Notes under the pieces: generated by a model
What the model saw: only the letters and a program-made list of their open reading frames with translations
Database searches by the model: none
What the model was told of the DNA's origin: nothing
Position numbers and translations under genes: made by a program
Shown here: piece by piece, positions 59,329 to 64,000 of the stretch
How the letters are laid out: the number at the start of each line of letters is the position of its first letter
Position numbering within the stretch: position 1 is the first letter of the stretch
Assembly (NCBI RefSeq): GCF_007993755.1
Contig: NZ_CP042467.1
Coordinates: 893,501 to 957,500, forward strand
Origin: Microvenator marinus
GTDB taxonomy: Bacteria; Myxococcota_A; Bradymonadia; Bradymonadales; Bradymonadaceae
Direction: 5' to 3'
DNA length: 64,000 bases

Positions 59329-60876
59329 ATGAAACTCGCAGACCTCGCCACCCCATTTAGAGTTGGACTCCTGGTTATCGCCGGGATTGTGGCCACCATG
59401 TACATGTTCACTCAGGTGAGCTCGAAGCCTGAGGGCGACGAGGGTGTTGAGGTTTTCGTCATGCTAGACAACGCCTCGGGCCTGGCCGAACAATCATTCA
59501 TTGCGATGGCTGGAATTCAGGTGGGACGGATTCAGAAGATTTCTCTCGCCGACGGACGTGCCAGAATTGACCTCTCTGTGCGCGGCGATATCCCCATTTA
59601 TCAGGGCGTTCTCGGGGAAGACGGGGTTTGGAGAAATGGCGCCACTGTTCAAGCAAAACAGGTGAGCTTTATCGGGGATTATTTCCTCGAACTCACGCCT
59701 GGCATCGACGGCAAGCGGCTCGAAGACGGCGACGAAATCAAGATCGTGGTCAGCTCCACAAGCGTGGACGAGATTATGGCCAAGATGAACGATATTGCGA
59801 CCGATATCTCAAAGGTCACCAATTCGCTCGCTGAGGTGTTCGGGTCTGACGAGGGCAAGGAAAGCCTGAAAGAACTCCTCGTCAACCTTCAAGTCATGGT
59901 GGAATCACTCAACCAATTTGTGGGTGAGAACACGCCGAAGCTCGACCGTATCCTCTCCAATGTTGATAATATCGCTGCGGATTTCGAGGCCCTCTCGGGG
60001 CCTTCAGCCGAGTCTGTAGAGAATATCCTTCGTGATACCGAGGCCATAGTTCAAGAGGTGCGCTTTATCGTGGGCCAGAGTTCCACAGATTTGCAGTCGG
60101 GATTGGGCACCCTGAAGGGTACATTGTCCAGGCTTCAAGCCACCCTCGACTCGTTGAATTATTCACTGCAAAACGTGCAAGATATCACTGACAAGATCAA
60201 TGAAGGCGAAGGAACGTTGGGCGAGCTCGTCAACAATCCAGCAATTGCTCAGCGCACTGAAGAAATCCTGACCGATGCTGGCGATTTGTTGGGCCGCGTC
60301 ACAAAACTCAAGACCATCATCGAGCTTAGGACAGAGTATCACGCACGAAATTCTCAGTTCAAAAACATCATCGGGCTAAGGCTTAAGCCAAACGAAGATA
60401 AATACTATTTGATCGAGCTCGTGGATGATTACCGAGGGTTCACCGAGATTTACACCACCGATGTCAACACGACCAATGCGGACGACCCGGACGCACAGTT
60501 CAGGGAGACCCGCGTAGAGACCACCGACCGATTCAAGGTGTCACTGCTTTACGGCCAGGCGTTTGAGATCAACCCATGGCTCGCTATCGGTGGGCGTTTC
60601 GGCCTGATTGAGAGCACTGGTGGCGTGGGTGCGGAGCTCTTCCTTCTTCCGGATCGCGCGCTGATGGTTCAAGCTGACGTGTTCTCGTTTAGCTACGATA
60701 TCAATCCGCGCGTAAGAACAACGGCCACGTTGGACTTCCTCACCCATTTCTACATCGCGGCAGGTGTCGATGACATCTTCAACGACCGCACTGAGTACTT
60801 CTTCGGCGGCGGCTTGCGCTTTGACGACGAAGACCTGAAGGCGATCTTGACGACCACAGGCGTGCCGTCTCCCTGA
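59329..60876 (+). CDS. MlaD-like MCE protein with long coiled coil and beta-barrel-like tail
   Basis: A 515-residue protein from ATG 59329. A single N-terminal helix (about 11-29) anchors it in the inner membrane, the MCE domain spans about 38-140 (VFVMLDNASGLAEQSFIAMAGIQVGRI, and FIGDYFLELTPG), and a helical, coiled-coil stretch (about 145-325) follows, with a DITDKINEGEGTLGELVNNP block. Residues 330-515 alternate aromatic and polar positions as in an outer-membrane beta barrel (YYLIELVDDYRGFTEIY, PWLAIGGRFGLIESTGGVGAEL). The frame is open back to 59161 inside mlaE but has no family similarity there. E. coli MlaD has only the first two parts. Confidence 0.85.
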   Translation: MKLADLATPFRVGLLVIAGIVATMYMFTQVSSKPEGDEGVEVFVMLDNASGLAEQSFIAMAGIQVGRIQKISLADGRARIDLSVRGDIPIYQGVLGEDGVWRNGATVQAKQVSFIGDYFLELTPGIDGKRLEDGDEIKIVVSSTSVDEIMAKMNDIATDISKVTNSLAEVFGSDEGKESLKELLVNLQVMVESLNQFVGENTPKLDRILSNVDNIAADFEALSGPSAESVENILRDTEAIVQEVRFIVGQSSTDLQSGLGTLKGTLSRLQATLDSLNYSLQNVQDITDKINEGEGTLGELVNNPAIAQRTEEILTDAGDLLGRVTKLKTIIELRTEYHARNSQFKNIIGLRLKPNEDKYYLIELVDDYRGFTEIYTTDVNTTNADDPDAQFRETRVETTDRFKVSLLYGQAFEINPWLAIGGRFGLIESTGGVGAELFLLPDRALMVQADVFSFSYDINPRVRTTATLDFLTHFYIAAGVDDIFNDRTEYFFGGGLRFDDEDLKAILTTTGVPSP

Positions 60877-60900
60877 GATTAAAAGCGGGCCAATAGCCAA

Positions 60901-61620
60901 TCAGGTGTGTTGGCCGGGCTCGAGGGTGATGACCTCTGTATCTAGCCCGAGGTTCTTCAACTCGGCCTTGAATGCGGCAGGAGTTCCGGTCAAGAGAGGG
61001 AAAGTACCGTAATGAGCAGGGATGGCGGCCTTAACGCCGGTCAACTGGCAAGCCCACGCGGCGGCTTTCGGATCCATTGTGAAGCGGTCTCCGATGGGTA
61101 AGATTGCCAGGTCAGGCTCATGAAGCCTTCCGATCCACTCCATATCGGAAAAGAGGCACGTGTCTCCGGCTACATAAACCTTGAGGCCCGAATCAAACTT
61201 CACCACGTACCCGGCTGGCTCACCGAGATAGACCACGGTGCCATCCTCTTCCATGAACGATGACGAGTGAATCGCTTGGACCATTGAAACCTCAAGGCCC
61301 TGCTCTTCCAGCCGAACCGTTCCGCCTTTATTCATGCCGACCAGGCGCTCCTCTTCGATTCCTTTCGATTGGGCCCAAGCCGTGAGATCGAAGATACCCA
61401 CGATCGGTCCCGAGCTACGTTCCGCCACGGAAAAAAGATCGCCGATATGGTCGAAATGTCCGTGCGTAATCAGAATTGTGTCTGGCGAGAGGTTGTTGAA
61501 GGTGCCCGGACAGCTTGGATTGCCCTCGATCCAAGGGTCTACAAGGGTCTTCTTTCCATCGTGCTCAAATAGGAAAGTTCCGTGTCCGAGCCAGGTAATC
61601 TTTACGTCTTTGAAATCCAT
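60901..61620 (-). CDS. UPF0173-type metal-dependent hydrolase
   Basis: A 239-residue metallo-beta-lactamase-fold protein starting MDFKDVKITWLGHGTFLFEHDGKKTLVDPW, the UPF0173/UlaG-like signature. Metal ligands are in THGHFDH (His53, His55, Asp57, His58), with AGDTCLFSDME and PAHYGTFP further on. The substrate of this family is unknown. AAGGAG lies seven bases before the ATG, a very good ribosome site. It ends 24 bases after the convergent MlaD-like gene; no terminator hairpin is seen between them. Confidence 0.9.
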   Translation of the reverse strand: MDFKDVKITWLGHGTFLFEHDGKKTLVDPWIEGNPSCPGTFNNLSPDTILITHGHFDHIGDLFSVAERSSGPIVGIFDLTAWAQSKGIEEERLVGMNKGGTVRLEEQGLEVSMVQAIHSSSFMEEDGTVVYLGEPAGYVVKFDSGLKVYVAGDTCLFSDMEWIGRLHEPDLAILPIGDRFTMDPKAAAWACQLTGVKAAIPAHYGTFPLLTGTPAAFKAELKNLGLDTEVITLEPGQHT

Positions 61621-61681
61621 AGTCTGCTCCTTTGGTTAGTTTTCGTCTTTTTGTAACAATCGTTGGCCTAAACGGGCAAGT

Positions 61682-62578
61682 CTACTCAGCAAACACCCTA
61701 CGTGCGACACGATAGGTATTTGCATAGGCCAGAACCGAGTCGGCGATGGGCTTTGCATAACCACCTCCGAGCGCCAGCGAAATCGGCACGTCGTGCCGCT
61801 TCGCGTACCCAAGTACCAATTCGTCTCGTCGCTCTAAGCCGCGATGAGTCATCGCGAGTTTACCCAACGAATCCGAGTGGAGTGCGTCTACGCCCGCTTG
61901 ATAGAGGATGATTTGGGGCTTAAGTCGGTGCACGATTTCGAGCACCTGCTCGACCACCCTGAGATACGTGGAGTCGCCCGTCCCGTCAGGGAGTCCGATA
62001 TCGAGGCACGACGACGGTTTTTGAAAGGGATAGTTCCGCTCCCCGTGAACGCTGATTATCGAAACTTCGGGGATCGCGCCCAAGATCTCTACATTGCCGT
62101 TTCCGTGATGCACATCAAGGTCCAGAATCACAATACGCTCAAGGCCTCGCGCGACTAGGTCCATAGCCACGGTCGCCAGGTCGTTGAAGACACAAAAGCC
62201 TTCTCCTTGCGCCCTTGAAGCGTGGTGTGTCCCACCTGCTAGATTCCCCGAGAAACCAGATACCAACGCTTCATCCGCGGCGGATAATGCCCCTGAAACT
62301 GTAGCGAGCACGCGCAAGACAAAGGCCTCGGACCAAGGGAAGCCCACCTTCCTCATATGCCTTGAGTCGATCTGCCCAGCGAGAAAGCGCGCCACGTAAT
62401 CAGGGTCATGCGCAAGATGCAGAACTTCTCTAGAGTCGCGCAGCGGCTCGCTCAGCTCGCCAGGCCCAAGAATCTCGTGGTTCACAAGGTGGTCGCGAAG
62501 GAGTCGATACTTTTCCATCGGGAATCGATGCCCTTCCGGAAGCGTCACCGTAAAATGGTCGGAGTAGAAGACTCTCAC
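61682..62578 (-). CDS. Histone-deacetylase-family (acetoin utilisation-like) amidohydrolase
   Basis: A 298-residue enzyme of the arginase/deacetylase fold. The active site has the His pair His118-His119 (LAGGTHHASRAQGEGFCVFND) and the zinc ligands Asp155 and His157 in LDLDVHHGNG, with the third Asp in YQAGVDALHSD. Such bacterial proteins deacetylate small acetylated amines or lysines in proteins. The size matches the short class IV-like bacterial members. The start overlaps the stop of the alpha/beta hydrolase gene by four bases, so both are made from one transcript. Confidence 0.93.
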   Translation of the reverse strand: MRVFYSDHFTVTLPEGHRFPMEKYRLLRDHLVNHEILGPGELSEPLRDSREVLHLAHDPDYVARFLAGQIDSRHMRKVGFPWSEAFVLRVLATVSGALSAADEALVSGFSGNLAGGTHHASRAQGEGFCVFNDLATVAMDLVARGLERIVILDLDVHHGNGNVEILGAIPEVSIISVHGERNYPFQKPSSCLDIGLPDGTGDSTYLRVVEQVLEIVHRLKPQIILYQAGVDALHSDSLGKLAMTHRGLERRDELVLGYAKRHDVPISLALGGGYAKPIADSVLAYANTYRVARRVFAE

Positions 62579-63432
62579 GCGTGCTCAGACAAAAAACCAA
62601 GAACCAGCTCACGAAATTCTTCAGGCGCCTCGATCGGAATGGTGTGGCCCACCCCTTTCACCTCAACGTGTCGACCCTTGGTCAAACGCGCGAGTTCTTG
62701 CGCCCCATCGCGGGTCACGAGCAGGTCACCATCTGCCGAAATCACCAGAGTTGGGGCGCTCACCTGGCGCGCGAGCTCGCTCAAATCCGGGTACGATTGC
62801 ATACCTTCGAGAAGGGCCATGAGTCCGTCACGGCTATTTCGCTGCTCAGACGCCTTGATGATACCGCCCAAGAGGTGCTCATTTTGCTCCAGAAAGCGGT
62901 TGCCAAGGATCGTGGGCAGTGCCGCCCAACTCATGGCTTGCACGCCTCCACGCTCCAATATCTCGCGCCAAGACCTGATGATGGTTCTCGAAAGCGCATT
63001 GGGTGTGGCTGTGGCCGAACACAGCACAAGTGATTTCACGCGCTCAGGAAAATCCACAGCAAACTGTAGGGCCACCCGGGCCCCGTGGCTAAACCCCACG
63101 AGGTGCACTCTTTCGGCACCAATATGGTCCAGAAGTTCAGCCAGGTCTTTGGAGTGGGTTTCCAAGGTTAGTTTGACGTCACTCAGCGGGCTATCGCCCT
63201 GCCCTTGCGCATCGTAAGTCAGCACCTGAAACTTTGACTGGAATGCACGTGCTTGCGACTTCCAGTGTAGGGTTGATTGACTCATGCCGTTGAGGAAGAC
63301 CACCGTATCATTGGGACCTTCGTAGAGTTCGTAATTTAATCCATTCGGGGCTAACATCCGCGCCTCAATCTTTGTTAGTTTTGACTCTGGCCCCAGATTG
63401 CTCACTTTGACAAGCGTGCGCTCAAAGGCCAT
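62575..63432 (-). CDS. Alpha/beta-fold hydrolase
   Basis: A 285-residue hydrolase from ATG 63432, which has AAAGGG seven bases upstream; earlier in-frame starts would run into the divergent gene. The nucleophile elbow is GFSHG (Ser115), the oxyanion region is FLNGMSQSTLHW, the acid lies in VISADGDLLV and the His in GVGHTIPIEAP. The small-molecule ester, lactone or C-C bond substrate cannot be told. A helical cap follows the elbow. The downstream deacetylase-like gene overlaps its stop by four bases. It reads away from the metallophosphoesterase gene with a 19-base gap. Confidence 0.9.
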   Translation of the reverse strand: MAFERTLVKVSNLGPESKLTKIEARMLAPNGLNYELYEGPNDTVVFLNGMSQSTLHWKSQARAFQSKFQVLTYDAQGQGDSPLSDVKLTLETHSKDLAELLDHIGAERVHLVGFSHGARVALQFAVDFPERVKSLVLCSATATPNALSRTIIRSWREILERGGVQAMSWAALPTILGNRFLEQNEHLLGGIIKASEQRNSRDGLMALLEGMQSYPDLSELARQVSAPTLVISADGDLLVTRDGAQELARLTKGRHVEVKGVGHTIPIEAPEEFRELVLGFLSEHA

Positions 63433-63451
63433 CCTCCTCGTGCCCTTTTGG

Positions 63452-64000
63452 ATGCTATTCGACGTGACGAGATTTTTCATTTTCTTTTTGGTGGTATCCG
63501 CATGCTCAGCGGCTCCTGTTGAGCCCGCGCCCAATTTGCGGGAAACCAAGGTTGAAGAAGTCGCGCCGCCAAAGGAGATTGCCCCACCGGTTCAACCGAA
63601 GAGCGAACCTCGAGCGTTTCGAGTCGCCGTAGTCTCGGACCTGAACTCGAGTTACGGCTCGTTGGAATACACCCCGGAGGTTCACGAAACGGTGCGATGG
63701 CTCTCAGAGGAGTCTCGGCCAGACCTCGTGCTCTCAACGGGCGATATGGTCGCAGGCATGCGACGCGGCCTTAATTACCGAGCCATGTGGGACTCATTCC
63801 TTGGGAACGTTGTCCAGCCTTTGGACCCCATTCCCTTCCTGCCGACGCCTGGCAACCACGACGGTGCACCGAATTTTGCCGAAGAACGCGAAGAATATTT
63901 AAAGACGTGGACGCCACGCAAACCTGAGCTCAATTGGGTTTCCGATGAAAGCTGGCCTACGCAATACGCGTTTCGGTTCGGTGGCGTACTCTTCATAAGT
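63452..64000 (+). CDS. Lipoprotein calcineurin-like metallophosphoesterase, 3' end outside window
   Basis: The first 183 codons of a gene that is open to the right edge. ATG 63452 gives MLFDVTRFFIFFLVVSACSA, a lipoprotein signal with lipobox VSAC; a GTG at 63464 is possible. A Pro/Glu-rich linker leads to a calcineurin-like phosphoesterase domain: VAVVSDLNSSYGS (first metal Asp), VLSTGDMVAG (GD motif) and PTPGNHDG (GNHD motif). Three of the five family motifs are seen before the cut. In motif 1 the usual D-x-H reads D-x-N, which can change the metal site. A phosphatase or nucleotidase acting at the cell surface is likely. Confidence 0.85.
   Translation, partial: MLFDVTRFFIFFLVVSACSAAPVEPAPNLRETKVEEVAPPKEIAPPVQPKSEPRAFRVAVVSDLNSSYGSLEYTPEVHETVRWLSEESRPDLVLSTGDMVAGMRRGLNYRAMWDSFLGNVVQPLDPIPFLPTPGNHDGAPNFAEEREEYLKTWTPRKPELNWVSDESWPTQYAFRFGGVLFIS

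Overview
This 64 kb window looks like a chromosome segment from a Gram-negative bacterium of the Myxococcota / former Deltaproteobacteria, most likely near the Bradymonadales. That placement is inferred from gene content, not from a marker tree. The clues are Hanks-type Ser/Thr kinases carrying C-terminal PEGA domains, one with the HRDVSPHN catalytic loop common in myxobacteria, a lipoprotein with thrombospondin type 3 repeats, an AgmX/PglI-like C-terminal domain, long TPR proteins and many short-overlap operons. Base composition looks mid-50s % GC by eye. I see no rRNA, tRNA, CRISPR array or intact insertion sequence, and no gene-free stretch longer than 300 bases.

Region 1 (1-13650) starts with a cut-off YciO/Sua5-type gene, a lipoprotein and rpsT on the minus strand. 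A long plus-strand run follows: ftsH, a CvpA-like protein, an EthA-like Baeyer-Villiger monooxygenase, an LptE-like lipoprotein, holA, and then a four-gene cassette around an enlarged Hsp70 with a J-like protein lacking HPD and two helical-repeat partners. Region 2 (13654-22000) holds mgtE, a TatT-P-Q-M type TRAP transporter operon whose large permease carries repeated acidic motifs at both ends, and hflK-hflC. Region 3 (22045-36400) has a DUF58 / TgpA-transglutaminase / MoxR operon, PBP1A, a TauE/SafE permease, a TPR protein, a PEGA kinase, and the distal genes of an operon made of a sterol-desaturase-like enzyme, a secreted protein, an HTTM-like membrane protein and an ADP-ribosylglycohydrolase.

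Region 4 (36398-40006) is the accessory part. After the desaturase comes a decayed polymorphic-toxin locus: two tandem paralogues (one shortened by a nonsense codon), an immunity-like protein, a frameshifted Rhs C-terminal remnant and two further small immunity-like genes. Region 5 (40031-47675, minus) is one overlapping operon: maf, an RsmB/RsmF-type methyltransferase, a detached PUA-like RNA-binding domain, a 1305-residue pseudokinase-ATPase and a membrane-anchored transglutaminase-like protein. Region 6 (47720-57434) carries DUF493, a surface/signalling operon (TSP3 lipoprotein, PEGA kinase, TPR-PEGA protein), a TlpA thioredoxin, a glyoxalase II-like hydrolase and an MltD-like LysM lytic transglycosylase. 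Region 7 (57549-64000) has a secreted AgmX-like protein, MlaE and a long MlaD-like protein with a beta-barrel-like tail, an UPF0173 hydrolase, a histone-deacetylase-like enzyme, an alpha/beta hydrolase and the start of a lipoprotein metallophosphoesterase.

Envelope maintenance is the main theme: FtsH and its regulators HflKC, PBP1A, MltD, the Mla genes, the TRAP operon, and two PEGA-kinase genes likely to sense or bind wall or periplasmic ligands. The most unusual parts are the Hsp70 cassette, the DctM acidic repeats, the decaying toxin-immunity island and the pseudokinase-ATPase operon.
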